DNA from: Nocardia sp. CY41 | GTDB taxonomy: Bacteria; Actinomycetota; Actinomycetes; Mycobacteriales; Mycobacteriaceae | Assembly: GCF_009829325.1 (NCBI RefSeq) | Contig: NZ_VUOS01000029.1 | Coordinates: forward strand, 42,457 to 106,456 | Reading direction: 5' to 3' | Length of the DNA stretch: 64,000 nucleotides | Shown here: piece by piece, positions 33,611-43,036 of the stretch | How positions within the stretch are numbered: the stretch's first letter is position 1 | Layout: each line of letters starts with the position of its first letter | Made by a program: the position numbers and the translations under genes | The notes under the pieces: model-generated | The model's database searches: none | Told to the model about the DNA's origin: nothing | Seen by the model: the letters and a program-made list of their open reading frames with translations, nothing else

Positions 33611-34722
33611 CCCCGCCTCCCGGCCGTGGCGTATTTCCACCAACCGGCGATCTCCGGAAACGGCGGCGGGGTCAGGTCGTCGGGATCGACCAGGGCCGGG
33701 GTCGCGGAGAGAATCACCTGCGCCGGAGGCGAACTCGTGGGCGTGCTGGTGGCGTGGTGGTGGTAGCGGGGGGTGGAGGAGGCCCAGTGGATGCCCGCGG
33801 GGATCCAGTTGGGCAGGTCGATGGCCAGTCGCGCGACGGCTGGACGGGGGTCGGTGCGCAGCTGCTGCTGCAGATGCCAGGCCAGCGCCACCGTCCGTTC
33901 GTAGAGCCGCCACGTTTCTGTCACCGCGGCCGCGGGCTCGAGGTCGTTGTGGTGGGTGAGGACGGTGATCAGATTCGTGGTGGCGGTCCCGGCGTTCCGC
34001 TCTTTGACGATGCTGTACAGGTCGTTCAGCAGAATGGTGGCCGTCATCGTCGCTTTGACGAACGCGTGCACCGGCGGGTCGTCGATCGCGCGGGGCGACA
34101 GTGGGCAGCCCATGGTCGCCGGGGTGAACGGCAGCAGGGTGCCGACACCGCATTTTGCCCAGCGAGTCCTCAGGTACGTGCGCAGGCTCGGCGGTGTCGG
34201 TCGTCGTTGCAACGCTGTGTAGCGCTCCTGCCCGATCAGCCATGTCGCGAATTCCGTGCGGAACCAGAGGATTTCGGTGTCGGTCAGCACGTTTTCGAGC
34301 TGGCCGCGCAGATCACGCAGCGCCGCCGCCCACCGATCACCGGGCGGCAGCGGCACGTCCGGGCTGTCGGTCATCACCGATTGGAGCACGTCGGCGTGCG
34401 CGACGATCTGCTCGAGGTGAGGGTGGGCATCCCAATGGTCATCCAGCAGCGACCCGAAAAGGAACCACTTCGTCGCGGCAAGGATGGTGGAGTCGGGCGC
34501 GTGCGGCAGCGCGGGGGCGATCCCGGCGGCGCAGCCCATCCGCGTCGCGATGCTGGCAGGTTCACAGAGGCCCTGATCCAGGCACCACACCACTGCGTGG
34601 TCGTCGATGGCTCGGATGTCGCACGGATGCGATCGCAGGGGGAAGGGACAGTACACCGCGACTTGCGGTTCAGCCACTGGTGGTCGGGGCGTGGCCACGT
34701 CGAAGGGCTGGGTTGCGGTCAT
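33607..34722 (-). CDS. class I terpene synthase (cyclase)
   Basis: 371 residues behind GGAGGAACCC. Metal-binding motifs are intact: DDHWD at residues 94-98 and the NSE triad NDLYSIVKE at 233-241. The usual effector and RY motifs are less clear; the C-terminus is extended by a Pro/Ser/Thr-rich tail (about 320-371). Directly follows the polyprenyl synthase gene (24 bp), so its substrate is likely the product of that enzyme, most simply GGPP (diterpene) or FPP. Product skeleton cannot be read from the sequence. Confidence 0.92.
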   Translation of the reverse strand: MTATQPFDVATPRPPVAEPQVAVYCPFPLRSHPCDIRAIDDHAVVWCLDQGLCEPASIATRMGCAAGIAPALPHAPDSTILAATKWFLFGSLLDDHWDAHPHLEQIVAHADVLQSVMTDSPDVPLPPGDRWAAALRDLRGQLENVLTDTEILWFRTEFATWLIGQERYTALQRRPTPPSLRTYLRTRWAKCGVGTLLPFTPATMGCPLSPRAIDDPPVHAFVKATMTATILLNDLYSIVKERNAGTATTNLITVLTHHNDLEPAAAVTETWRLYERTVALAWHLQQQLRTDPRPAVARLAIDLPNWIPAGIHWASSTPRYHHHATSTPTSSPPAQVILSATPALVDPDDLTPPPFPEIAGWWKYATAGRRG

Positions 34723-34745
34723 GGGTTCCTCCGAACGTCGGGGTG

Positions 34746-35906
34746 TCAGGCGGTGCGGTCGACGACCAGGCGCGCGAGTGCGGTGAGCTGGGCGCGGCCA
34801 TGAGCGGTGGGATCGGCTCGTTCCAGATGGTCGAGTGCGCAGGCGATCTGCTTGTTCGCGTAGTCGTGCACCCAGTCCAGGGCGCCGCTCGCCTCGATCA
34901 GTTCGGCGGCTCGGGCAACCTGCTCGTCGGTGAGCGGCGCAGCTGCGGCGTAGATGGCGGCGAGTTCAACGGCTTGCGGGCTGCCGCTGTTCAGCGCGAC
35001 CACCACGGGAAGGCTCTGCTTGCGCCGACGCAGGTCGGCCTGCGCAGGCTTGCCGGTAACCTCACGCGATCCCGAAATGCCCAGTAGGTCGTCGCGTGCC
35101 TGGAACGCCAGTCCGAGATGTCGCCCGAACCGTCCGAGTGCGTGGATGCGCTCCTCGGTGGCGCCGCCGAGCCGGGCGCCCAGCGCGCAGGCACATTGCA
35201 GCAGGGCCGCGGTCTTGTCGTCCATCATCGTCAGACATTCGGCCAACGCGACGTCGCGACGGGTTTCGAACGACGTGTCCACTAGCTCGCCCTCGATCAG
35301 TTGCAGGCCGTCGGCGGTCAACCTGTCGACGGTCGCAACCGCGTGTGGTGCACAACTGAGCAGGGCCCGGATGGCGGCGACCAGCAGGGCGTCACCGGCG
35401 AGGATGGCGGTGGAGGCAGAGTAGGCGGTCCACACCGAGGGCCGGTGCCGCCGCAAGGCGTCGCCGTCGATGAGATCATCGTGGATCAGGCTGGCGTTGT
35501 GCATCAGCTCCACCGCGACCGCGGCGGGCACCGCGGCGGCCCGCAGGCCACCGACTGCGTCCGCGCACGCCAGCACCAATGCCGAGCGCACCCCCTTGCC
35601 CCAGGAGCCCTCGCCGTCGCGGGTACTGCCGTCCAGTTCCGCCCAGCCGAAGTGATAGGACACAACCCGACCGATCCCGGCCGGCAGCGCGCCGATCGCG
35701 GCACGCAGAGCCGGAGCGACCACCGTCCTCGCCTCACCGAGCAGGTCACCGCCCACCGGTGACGACCTGCCCGGACCTTCGGGCGTGCGGGCGATCGGAT
35801 CATCGACCGATCGGGTGAGGGCCCGGCCGGTCGATGATGCGGCCGTCGCCAGAGGCAGGTGCGGGGTTGCGGTGTGCTGAGGCATGGGATCTTCCGTGGT
35901 CGTCAT
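34746..35906 (-). CDS. polyprenyl (probably geranylgeranyl) diphosphate synthase
   Basis: 386 residues. The first Asp-rich motif HDDLIDGD (about 142-149) and the second RDDLLGISG (about 271-279) are present; the second reads DDLLG, a common actinobacterial variant of DDxxD. The N-terminal ~50 residues are an unstructured extension. It condenses IPP with allylic diphosphates. Chain length is likely C20 from family resemblance, not proven. Start overlaps the stop of the DUF2236 gene. Confidence 0.92.
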   Translation of the reverse strand: MTTTEDPMPQHTATPHLPLATAASSTGRALTRSVDDPIARTPEGPGRSSPVGGDLLGEARTVVAPALRAAIGALPAGIGRVVSYHFGWAELDGSTRDGEGSWGKGVRSALVLACADAVGGLRAAAVPAAVAVELMHNASLIHDDLIDGDALRRHRPSVWTAYSASTAILAGDALLVAAIRALLSCAPHAVATVDRLTADGLQLIEGELVDTSFETRRDVALAECLTMMDDKTAALLQCACALGARLGGATEERIHALGRFGRHLGLAFQARDDLLGISGSREVTGKPAQADLRRRKQSLPVVVALNSGSPQAVELAAIYAAAAPLTDEQVARAAELIEASGALDWVHDYANKQIACALDHLERADPTAHGRAQLTALARLVVDRTA

Positions 35907-37246
35907 GAGCTCGGCCGAGCGGTCGTTGCTGTGCGCGGAAGCGACTGCGGCACTGAGGTCGTGCGCTGTGCGCGCTCGATCGCCGCATGCCGCACCGAGG
36001 TGGTCGCAGCCGGTTGTCCGGCGAGGTGATCGTGGCGGCGGTAGCGCGAATCACCGTTGTGCTGTCGCATCATTCGCTGGGCGGCGGCGACCCAGCTGCG
36101 GCGCCCGCACATCTCGCTGAGGCGGGTCGCGCCCGGCAGAACGCACCGCAAGACCTCCGCACCCCCAACGACGGTGGCGACGCCGCCCAGGATGCGTTGC
36201 ATCAGGTGGTTGTCGGGGAGGCCGAGAAAGTCGCCGTTCTCGCCGCCCAGGATCCGGCGAGCGTAAGCGCACAGGATGGCGGTGGCTGCGGCACGGCCGA
36301 GGCGGTGCGGCAGATCATCGTCGTCTCCGACGGTCAACGGCCCGATCGCTTCCAGCAACGCACGCGCCAGACGTTGGCTGTCTGAGTCTGGAGCATCGAA
36401 CTCGTAGACAGCCTGCACAGACATCAGCCGCGCCGCATCACGCTCGTCGGTCGGCAGTATCTCTGGATCCACACCCATCAGGTGGCCGACCACTCGCCAG
36501 TAGTGGTAGACAGCGGCTTTCTCCCGGGCGGTGAAGCGCAGACCGAGGGCTTCGGACCCCGACAGGATGGCGACGGCGAATAGCGCGTTCGTGCCCGCCA
36601 TCTGGGACTGGTTGAGGGGGTGATCCCACGCCTCCCAATCCCAGTCCGGTCGCCGCGACATGCCTGCACGCACCAGGGCATGCATCAATCGCACCCGCAG
36701 TGTGGCCGTCCACCCGGGTGCGAACGGCGTCAGTCCGCCCGGTCGCGTCACCTGAACAAACCAGTAGGTTGTCTCCGCCGTTCGGCGGGCCGCCATCCTC
36801 TCCAGATCGCCGGTGATGACCAGGGGTTTGGTGACGCGATGCGCGAGATACCCGCCCAGCAAAGCCCCCATGCTCAGCGCGGCGAGCCCGACCGCGCCGG
36901 TGCGTCCGATCACCCGAGCCGCGAGGTCGAGCTGTGCGGAATCAGCCCAGTACGGAGTTTCGGCTCCGTGGAAGAACGCCCTCAGCTCCGGCGGCGGGTC
37001 GGCGAGGGTGTCGATGCCTCGGGTCAGCGCCTGCTCGAACATCGCCCGGCCCTCGCCGGGCGGGTACCGGCGGAACATCTCGACCACCGCGTCGGCGGGC
37101 GGATCACCCAGTGCGGTGAATCGCCGTGCGTAGGCGACACGTTGGTCGGCGGTGACGGCGGTCGTCCGGGCCTCGGGCGGTAGGAGGCTGCGTGGGAACA
37201 CTTTCTCCTGGTGTGCCGTTGCCCTCACCTCGTCCTCACTCGACAC
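35903..37246 (-). CDS. DUF2236 / MpaB-type oxygenase
   Basis: 447 residues, GTG start overlapping the end of the FAD enzyme by 11 bp. Motifs GRTGAVGLAALSMGALLGGYLAH, cited by position (about residues 115-137), RVRLMHALVR and WDHPLNQSQMAGTNALF match the DUF2236 family, which includes rubber oxygenase Lcp and the MpaB oxidative prenyl-chain cleaving enzyme. In Lcp the Lys/Arg and His around these blocks bind b-type haem; the HALVR His is present. In a terpene operon, oxidative C-C cleavage or oxygenation of an isoprenoid is a fitting role (inference). Confidence 0.82.
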   Translation of the reverse strand: MSSEDEVRATAHQEKVFPRSLLPPEARTTAVTADQRVAYARRFTALGDPPADAVVEMFRRYPPGEGRAMFEQALTRGIDTLADPPPELRAFFHGAETPYWADSAQLDLAARVIGRTGAVGLAALSMGALLGGYLAHRVTKPLVITGDLERMAARRTAETTYWFVQVTRPGGLTPFAPGWTATLRVRLMHALVRAGMSRRPDWDWEAWDHPLNQSQMAGTNALFAVAILSGSEALGLRFTAREKAAVYHYWRVVGHLMGVDPEILPTDERDAARLMSVQAVYEFDAPDSDSQRLARALLEAIGPLTVGDDDDLPHRLGRAAATAILCAYARRILGGENGDFLGLPDNHLMQRILGGVATVVGGAEVLRCVLPGATRLSEMCGRRSWVAAAQRMMRQHNGDSRYRRHDHLAGQPAATTSVRHAAIERAQRTTSVPQSLPRTATTARPSS

Positions 37247-38567
37247 CGAGCAGGGCCGGGCCAGCGATTCTCGGCTGGAACAGCGCCGCGGGTGGGGCGG
37301 TCAGCGACATCACCTGCGCGAAAGTGGCCGCGGTGTGGGCATCGCGGGTCGCGCGGTGCAGCACCCGGGACATGAAAATGTGCTGGGTACGGATCAGCGG
37401 CCCGTGGGGTGCGCCGATGGTCTCCGGCAGTCGCGCGTCCTCGGCGGTAGACATCATCCACGCGTCCCGCCCGCCCGCAAGCACGGCGCGGCAGGCCGCG
37501 CGCGCGGTCTCGTGACCGATGCCGCCGTGCCGCTCGACCGCCGCGCCGAGCGCTTGCGCACCCAATATGGCCAAGGTCATGCCCTGGCCATAGACCGGAT
37601 TGACCACCTCCGCCCGGTCGCCGAGCAGGACAAGCCCGGCCGGAAGTTTCCGGATGTCTCGCCGCACACTCGGACCGGCCGGAAACCACTCCACTCTGCT
37701 GGCGGACTCGGCCTGGCTCACGACATCACACAAGATCGGGTCACGAAGTCGGCCCAGCAGCTCTTCGAATCCGGCCTCGCCCTGGCGCGGTCGACCGCTG
37801 TGCATCCCGCCCAGACTCACGATGTAGCGGTTCTGCTCGACCGGTAGCAGCGACCCCGTCCACGGCTGGCCAGCAGAGGTCTGCAAGTACAGGGCACGGC
37901 CGCCGAGGGTTGCGGTGACATCAGAGGGGAGCTCGATCAACCGGCTGCTGTAGGCGCATCCGGCATCGACTCGTATCTCCGGCAGCGGCGCGCACCCCAG
38001 CTGCGCGAGCCAGGTGGCGGCTGCACTGTTGCGTCCTGTGGCATCAATGACCAGCTGCGCGGGGAGGTCTTCGGTGACGGTCTGTCCGCGCTGGCGGATC
38101 CGCACGCCGGTCACCGCGTGGTTGTCGCCGAGCAGTCCGATGACTTTGGTGCCCTCGATCACCTGCACCTTGCTATCGCCGAGTACCCGCGCTCGCACCC
38201 GGTGGTCGAGCAGGCTACGGGTCAATGAAAGAAACGCGACCGGGCTGTGGTGCGGTGCCATCCACCCCGCCGAGCTCAGCCACCGCAGATCCCTGCCCAT
38301 GACAACACGCACAGCGCCAGCGCTGAGCAGGTCGGCCACGATGCCGGGCAGCATTTCCTCCAGCGCTCGATGGCCGGCCTCCAGCAGCAGATGAGCATGA
38401 TTGGATTGCGGTGTCCCCGGCCGGAACCCGGGTGTGAGCGGGTACCGATCGCTTTCGATCACCACGACCTCGTCGGCGGCGTCACGTAACACCCACGCCG
38501 CCAGCAGCCCGGCCAGGCCTCCACCGGCGACGACTGCCGTTGTGCACCGCGCGCGAATGGTGCTCAT
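37236..38567 (-). CDS. FAD-dependent oxidoreductase (monooxygenase/epoxidase-like)
   Basis: 443 residues from the ATG at 38567, which overlaps the BVMO stop (ATGA). N-terminal GGGLAGLLAAWVLRDAADEVVVIE dinucleotide fold (cited by position, about 13-36), a middle VIDATGRNSAAATWLAQLG and C-terminal LLGDRAEVVNPVYGQGMTLA (GD motif) place it with the FAD-dependent hydroxylase/geranylgeranyl-reductase-like group. PRF-type residues SNHAHLLLEAG are typical of isoprenoid or squalene-type epoxidase relatives in actinobacteria. Likely a tailoring or cyclisation-initiating oxidation. Confidence 0.85.
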   Translation of the reverse strand: MSTIRARCTTAVVAGGGLAGLLAAWVLRDAADEVVVIESDRYPLTPGFRPGTPQSNHAHLLLEAGHRALEEMLPGIVADLLSAGAVRVVMGRDLRWLSSAGWMAPHHSPVAFLSLTRSLLDHRVRARVLGDSKVQVIEGTKVIGLLGDNHAVTGVRIRQRGQTVTEDLPAQLVIDATGRNSAAATWLAQLGCAPLPEIRVDAGCAYSSRLIELPSDVTATLGGRALYLQTSAGQPWTGSLLPVEQNRYIVSLGGMHSGRPRQGEAGFEELLGRLRDPILCDVVSQAESASRVEWFPAGPSVRRDIRKLPAGLVLLGDRAEVVNPVYGQGMTLAILGAQALGAAVERHGGIGHETARAACRAVLAGGRDAWMMSTAEDARLPETIGAPHGPLIRTQHIFMSRVLHRATRDAHTAATFAQVMSLTAPPAALFQPRIAGPALLGVE

Positions 38568-40138
38568 GCCGACTGCTTCCCTTCGCGTGCAGACTGGGTC
38601 AGCAGTGTCCGGTGCGGCGGGGGCACCGCCACGAAGGCCGTCGCCGGATCCCGGCGCACCATCCGGCCGAACTGCGCGACCGTTCCCGGCCACGGATTGG
38701 TGACCTCACCGTCGATGCGTTTGAACCACGTGGGCACACCGGCGGCGGGCCACACGGTGTCGGCTATCGCGCCGTCGAGCCAGCCCGCGAACTCCGCCAT
38801 CGCCGCTGAGGTGACCTCGATCGGGGCGCCGAGCCGGGCGCTGAGCTCCAGACAGCGCACGATGTAGTCGGTTTGGAGTGCTTTGATCGCCGGGTTGCTG
38901 TTCGCCGGAGTGAACGAGTTCGGTCCGGCGATCATGTACATGTTCGGGAATCCGGGCACGGCCAGCCCGAGTAACGCGTCCGGACGCCCGGCACGAGCCC
39001 ACCGGTCGTGCAGGTTCACACCACCACGTCCCCGGATCTCGATCCCGCCCAACAACTCCGGTGCCCGGAACCCAGTGGCGAACACAACGACATCGGCATG
39101 TCGGTCAGTGCCATCCACCGTGCGGATGCCATCGGCGGTGAACCGCTCTATCGGGTCGGTGACCAGCTCGACATGAGGCTGCATCAGCGCCGGATAGAAC
39201 CCGTTGTCCAGCAGAATTCCTTTCTCACCGATCCGATACCGCGGGGCGAGCTTCGACCGCAGTACCGGATCAGGGACCTGGCGACGCAGATGAGCACGAG
39301 CGATCCACGCGGCAGGCCGCGCCGACCATCCACCACGCATGATCGGCGCGAGCACGAGATCGGCCCCGTGGTACAGACCCGCCCGATACAGCTGGTGCGC
39401 CCCGGGCACATGCCCGAGGATCCATCGGGTGACCGGACCGAACCGCTGGTCGGGCTTGGGTAGGATCCACGCCGGCGTGCGCTGGTACACCGTCACCCGC
39501 GCGGCGGTGCGCGCCAGTTGCGACACAATCTGCGCGCCGCTCGAGCCGGTGCCGATCACCGCCACGTCCCGCCCGGCCCAATCGACGCTGTGATCCCACC
39601 GGGCGGAATGGAACGCTGTACCGCCGAACTCGGCTCGGCCAGCAATGTCTGGGATGTATGGCCGGTGGAGTTGCCCGACCGCCCAGACGATGTGATCGGC
39701 GCGGTAGGTGTCGCCGCGGCGGGTGGTGATCGTCCATCGTCCGTCGTCGTCGCAGTAGGTTGCGGCCGCGACGGCGGTGTTCAGACGCAGGTGCGGGCGC
39801 AGACCATGCCGGTCGGCGATTCCACGCAGGTAATCCAGAATCGCCTGCTGGTCGGGGTATCGGATTGCCGGGTCGCGCCAGGGGTCGAAGTCGTAGGAGT
39901 AGAGGTGGCTTGGGACGTCGCAGTTGGCTCCCGGGTAGTGGTTGTCCCACCACACACCGCCGACCTGGGGGTTCTCCTCAAGAACCAGGAAGTCCAGCCC
40001 GGCCTGCTTCAGTTGCTGTGCGACTCCCAGGCCGCCGAATCCCGCGCCCACCACGATCACCTGCGTCTCGGGCGGTGTCTCGGCAGGACGTGGTGGTGAT
40101 GTGTGGGCGGACGCCGAGTCAGCGATGTCGGTGGTCAT
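38564..40138 (-). CDS. Baeyer-Villiger-type flavin monooxygenase
   Basis: 524 residues. GAGFGGLGVAQQL near residue 33 (FAD) and GTGSSGAQI (NADPH) flank the BVMO fingerprint F-x-G-x3-H-x3-W, seen as FGGTAFHSARW. VVFATGF is the third conserved block. The family inserts oxygen next to ketones (esters or lactones), so a ketone intermediate is implied. First oxidase in the coupled run; 68 bp downstream of the HD-domain gene. Confidence 0.92.
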   Translation of the reverse strand: MTTDIADSASAHTSPPRPAETPPETQVIVVGAGFGGLGVAQQLKQAGLDFLVLEENPQVGGVWWDNHYPGANCDVPSHLYSYDFDPWRDPAIRYPDQQAILDYLRGIADRHGLRPHLRLNTAVAAATYCDDDGRWTITTRRGDTYRADHIVWAVGQLHRPYIPDIAGRAEFGGTAFHSARWDHSVDWAGRDVAVIGTGSSGAQIVSQLARTAARVTVYQRTPAWILPKPDQRFGPVTRWILGHVPGAHQLYRAGLYHGADLVLAPIMRGGWSARPAAWIARAHLRRQVPDPVLRSKLAPRYRIGEKGILLDNGFYPALMQPHVELVTDPIERFTADGIRTVDGTDRHADVVVFATGFRAPELLGGIEIRGRGGVNLHDRWARAGRPDALLGLAVPGFPNMYMIAGPNSFTPANSNPAIKALQTDYIVRCLELSARLGAPIEVTSAAMAEFAGWLDGAIADTVWPAAGVPTWFKRIDGEVTNPWPGTVAQFGRMVRRDPATAFVAVPPPHRTLLTQSAREGKQSA

Positions 40139-40205
40139 ACGCTGGTCTTTCTGTGTGGTGTGCTGCGGGCACCGGCTTTGCGGGCCAGCGCGAGAGGGCG
40201 GAGGG

Positions 40206-41033
40206 CTATTCGGCCCACGGAGCGGTGAGCACCAGCTGCTCCCAACCGGTGCGGTAGATCAGCGCCAAGCGCCCGTCGGGCACGGCCGCGACTTCGGCAC
40301 GGGCGGCCTGGATGACCGCCGCCTTGAAGGCCAGGCGCGGGTGTTCGGCCAGCACAGTGGCAAGCCATTGCTGGTCCATGTCAGGGGCACGCAACCCGAA
40401 AAGGTCCAGCCCAGCACCCGTGGAGAGCAATCCGGCGATCGTGGACAGGTCCGATACGCCAAGGGTGATGTGCTGGGCGATGCCGTCGCGGACGGCCTGC
40501 ACCCGCTCAGGCGCCTCACCCATTTCGGTGAGGGCCATCGCCGCGTATTCCGCACCTCGAACGGCGAAACACCTTCCCGGAACGGGGTTTTCCAGTGCGA
40601 TGTCGTGCAGCATCGCGGCCACGAAAGCGAGTTCGTCGTCGACGGCGGCCGCACGGTCGTAGCGGGCGAGAGCCCTGCCGAAGTAGTAAGTCCTCCAGCT
40701 GTGCTCATACATTGCGGGGCTGAGGGTTTCGCGGGCGCGGCGTTCGGCGTCGCGGGCCAGCGGAGTATCGGGGAATCCGAGATCATCGAGGCGGGCTGTG
40801 CCGTGACTGCCGAGCAAAGTGCGGACCTTGCTGTCGAGCAGCGTGGGCAGGACGGCCACCAACAGCGCCGCTAGTCGCATCGCCTGACGGCGGGAAAGCA
40901 CCCCACCGGTTGCCGACGCCCAATTCCAATCCAGTTCGTCGAGCACGCCCATCTCATCGATCTCCAGCAACCGCATGTGTTCGCATGGCGACGGCCCTCC
41001 TACGACCAGGTGCCGCACTCGATCAGGCGACAC
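40206..41033 (-). CDS. HD-domain hydrolase-like protein
   Basis: 275 residues from a GTG; an ATG at 40976 is possible. His and HD residues of the superfamily: YEHSWRTYYFGRAL, AAMLHDIALEN, FAVRGAEYAAM and IAQHITLG, the order seen in cyanamide-hydratase-like HD proteins. Acts on phosphoester- or amide-like substrates in other members, not predictable here. Promoter-proximal gene of the terpene operon, divergent from the kinase gene. Confidence 0.75.
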   Translation of the reverse strand: MSPDRVRHLVVGGPSPCEHMRLLEIDEMGVLDELDWNWASATGGVLSRRQAMRLAALLVAVLPTLLDSKVRTLLGSHGTARLDDLGFPDTPLARDAERRARETLSPAMYEHSWRTYYFGRALARYDRAAAVDDELAFVAAMLHDIALENPVPGRCFAVRGAEYAAMALTEMGEAPERVQAVRDGIAQHITLGVSDLSTIAGLLSTGAGLDLFGLRAPDMDQQWLATVLAEHPRLAFKAAVIQAARAEVAAVPDGRLALIYRTGWEQLVLTAPWAE

Positions 41034-41482
41034 TCCGAACCCCCGTGGAGGTATCTAAAGGGAAAAATAGAGGAATGTCAAAGGAATCAGACAGATAATT
41101 TACTACATATCGACGGAGTCCGGTGATAGCCTGGCACTGGGCCAGCTATCCCCTTACTGGCCGAAATGCAGCCTTGGGCAACCCCCCAGCCCTGGGCTGC
41201 GACATGATGCGGCGTCGCCGACAGCACTTCCCCCGGTGCGCGGCGGCGCCGCACACGTGCGCCTGCTGGGCTATTCCGCTCCAGCTATCGCGGACTTGGG
41301 TGAGTGGAGCCGAGGCGTGGAGAACGTTGAAAAACGAAGGCACCCACCTTCAGATGCGAGTCCAGAGCCTGTCGTTATCAGCCACGATTCGCCGGAAATT
41401 CCATGTCCTTGGCGGGCGACCATCCATGCAATACGTTGGTACGTTGAGCTGTCCAGTTCATCTCACCTGCAGAGGATTGCCG
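41034..41482. other. divergent promoter region, terpene operon / kinase
   Basis: 450 bp with no gene I can support although one frame stays open. An AT-richer patch (41055-41110, including TAATTTACTACATA) near the leftward start is the likely operon promoter. Confidence 0.4.
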
Positions 41483-42157
41483 ATGCGTTCAGGCCGCGAA
41501 GTCCCTGTCGATGACCTCGCGGCGTGGGTATCCGCCCGGGTCTGCGTGGAGCGTCGGTACGTGCTGGGCATCGCCGGGCCGCCAGCGGCGGGGAAGTCGA
41601 CGCTCGCGCAGAATCTTGCCGCAGCGATGACCGCGGCACAGGCGATCCCGGCGGAGATTGCGCCGATGGACGGTTTCCACAAGACTTCGGCGGAGCTGGA
41701 TGCCGTCGGGGCGCGTCACCGTAAGGGCCAACCTGACACTTTCGATGTGGCGGGGTTCGTCGCTCGGTTGAAGCAGCTGCGGGAGGCGCCGCTCGGGGAG
41801 CGTGTGTCTTGGCCGATCTATGACCGCGGCCTGCACGATCCTGTGCCCGATGCGATTACCTTCGCCCAGCAGCGTGTCGCTGTGGTCGAGGGTAATTATC
41901 TGTTGCTTGATCAGCCTGGGTGGTCAGAGGTACGCAGCCACTTGGACGAGGTGTGGTATCTCGACGCCGAGGAAGGCGTCATCGAGCGCCGCCTCACCGA
42001 TCGACACCTTTTGGGAGGCAAGACCTCCGAGCAGGCGCGGATGAAAATCGTCGACAGTGATATGCCCAACGCGCGCCTGATTGCGGGCACTCGCGACCGC
42101 GCAGACATGGTGCTGCGCGAAACTGCGGGGAACTACCTCATCTGTCGAGTTCGCTGA
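41483..42157 (+). CDS. P-loop nucleoside/nucleotide kinase family protein
   Basis: 224 residues from the ATG at 41483 (AGAGGA upstream). Walker A GIAGPPAAGKST near residue 28, PMDGFHKT, a lid-like region (RHLLGGKT) and YDRGLHDP match the uridine-kinase / PanK-like nucleoside kinase family. The 3' end overlaps the convergent PfkB gene by 20 bp. A sugar- or nucleoside-salvage role with PfkB is possible; link to the peptide locus unproven. Confidence 0.82.
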   Translation: MRSGREVPVDDLAAWVSARVCVERRYVLGIAGPPAAGKSTLAQNLAAAMTAAQAIPAEIAPMDGFHKTSAELDAVGARHRKGQPDTFDVAGFVARLKQLREAPLGERVSWPIYDRGLHDPVPDAITFAQQRVAVVEGNYLLLDQPGWSEVRSHLDEVWYLDAEEGVIERRLTDRHLLGGKTSEQARMKIVDSDMPNARLIAGTRDRADMVLRETAGNYLICRVR

Positions 42158-43019
42158 GGTCGCTGGCCCAGCTGCGCGTGCCGAATGAGCGGCACGACAG
42201 TGTGGCCACGGCCGCTGCGCGCGTCAGGGCGTCGACGAAGTCGCGGTTGGACCCGTAGTAGGCGCAGAACGCACCGTGGAGGATGTCACCGGCGCCGAGC
42301 GTGTCCGCGCGGGCGACCGGCGCGATGTCGATCGATCCGGATCGACCTTCTAGGGTGTAGAGGATGGAGGCCGACCCTCGCGTGACGGCTGCATACTTGG
42401 GCCCGGCCGCTCGCAGGTAGTCCAGCATCGCGTGGCTGTCGCCGTCGAATCCAGGCGGTGTGAATGCCGAGGAGCAGATCGCGACGTCGACCAGTGGTAG
42501 CAGCTGGTCGTGGATCGGCTTCCAGCGGCCTGCATCGAGTACGACCGGAATCCCTACTTCGCTTGCGCGACGGGCGATTCCGGCCGCGAGCTCCGGGTGG
42601 TGACCGTCGATGAGCACGATCGAGGCCCGGTCGACGTATCCGGCGAGTTCGGCGGTGAACGCGGCCAGGATCTGCGCTGCGTCGAGGCCCACTATCGTGC
42701 GGGATTGCGCGTCGAGCGCGACCACGATAGAGGACACCGGCGGCTTGTCGGTCCGCTCGGGTGTCGCGTCGATGACGGTGACGTGGTGGCTGGTCAGATC
42801 GTGGCGCACCAGATCGGCGAGCTGGTGGCGGCCGAGCGCGGTAATCAGTGTCGTGGGCTGGCCGGACACGATCGCGCAGGCGACCGCTGCGTTTGTGGCG
42901 GGCCCGCCAGCGCCGAGGAATTGGTCCCGGGCCTGGACTTTGGTGTCCTCGCCGGGGTAGTGGTCAACGGTGTAGGCGATGTCGAGGGTGGCCAGTCCCA
43001 CGAACAGTGCTGCGGTCAC
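42138..43019 (-). CDS. PfkB-family carbohydrate kinase
   Basis: 293 residues. The N-terminal GG motif (LGAGGPATNAAVA) and C-terminal DTLGAGDILHGAF (anion hole and catalytic Asp) are intact. Phosphorylates a sugar or nucleoside hydroxyl. Lies 17 bp from the regulator gene stop at 43037, on the same strand, and downstream of it, so likely co-transcribed with that regulator. Confidence 0.9.
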   Translation of the reverse strand: MTAALFVGLATLDIAYTVDHYPGEDTKVQARDQFLGAGGPATNAAVACAIVSGQPTTLITALGRHQLADLVRHDLTSHHVTVIDATPERTDKPPVSSIVVALDAQSRTIVGLDAAQILAAFTAELAGYVDRASIVLIDGHHPELAAGIARRASEVGIPVVLDAGRWKPIHDQLLPLVDVAICSSAFTPPGFDGDSHAMLDYLRAAGPKYAAVTRGSASILYTLEGRSGSIDIAPVARADTLGAGDILHGAFCAYYGSNRDFVDALTRAAAVATLSCRSFGTRSWASDLSELDR

Positions 43020-43036
43020 CGGTTGTCTCCTTGGGG

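Noticed and set aside
33454..34803. 449-codon plus-strand frame
   Set aside because: Antisense to ispH and the terpene synthase.
41123..41482. N-terminal extension of the kinase gene
   Set aside because: The upstream part has no family resemblance; the ATG at 41483 has a ribosome site and fits family length.
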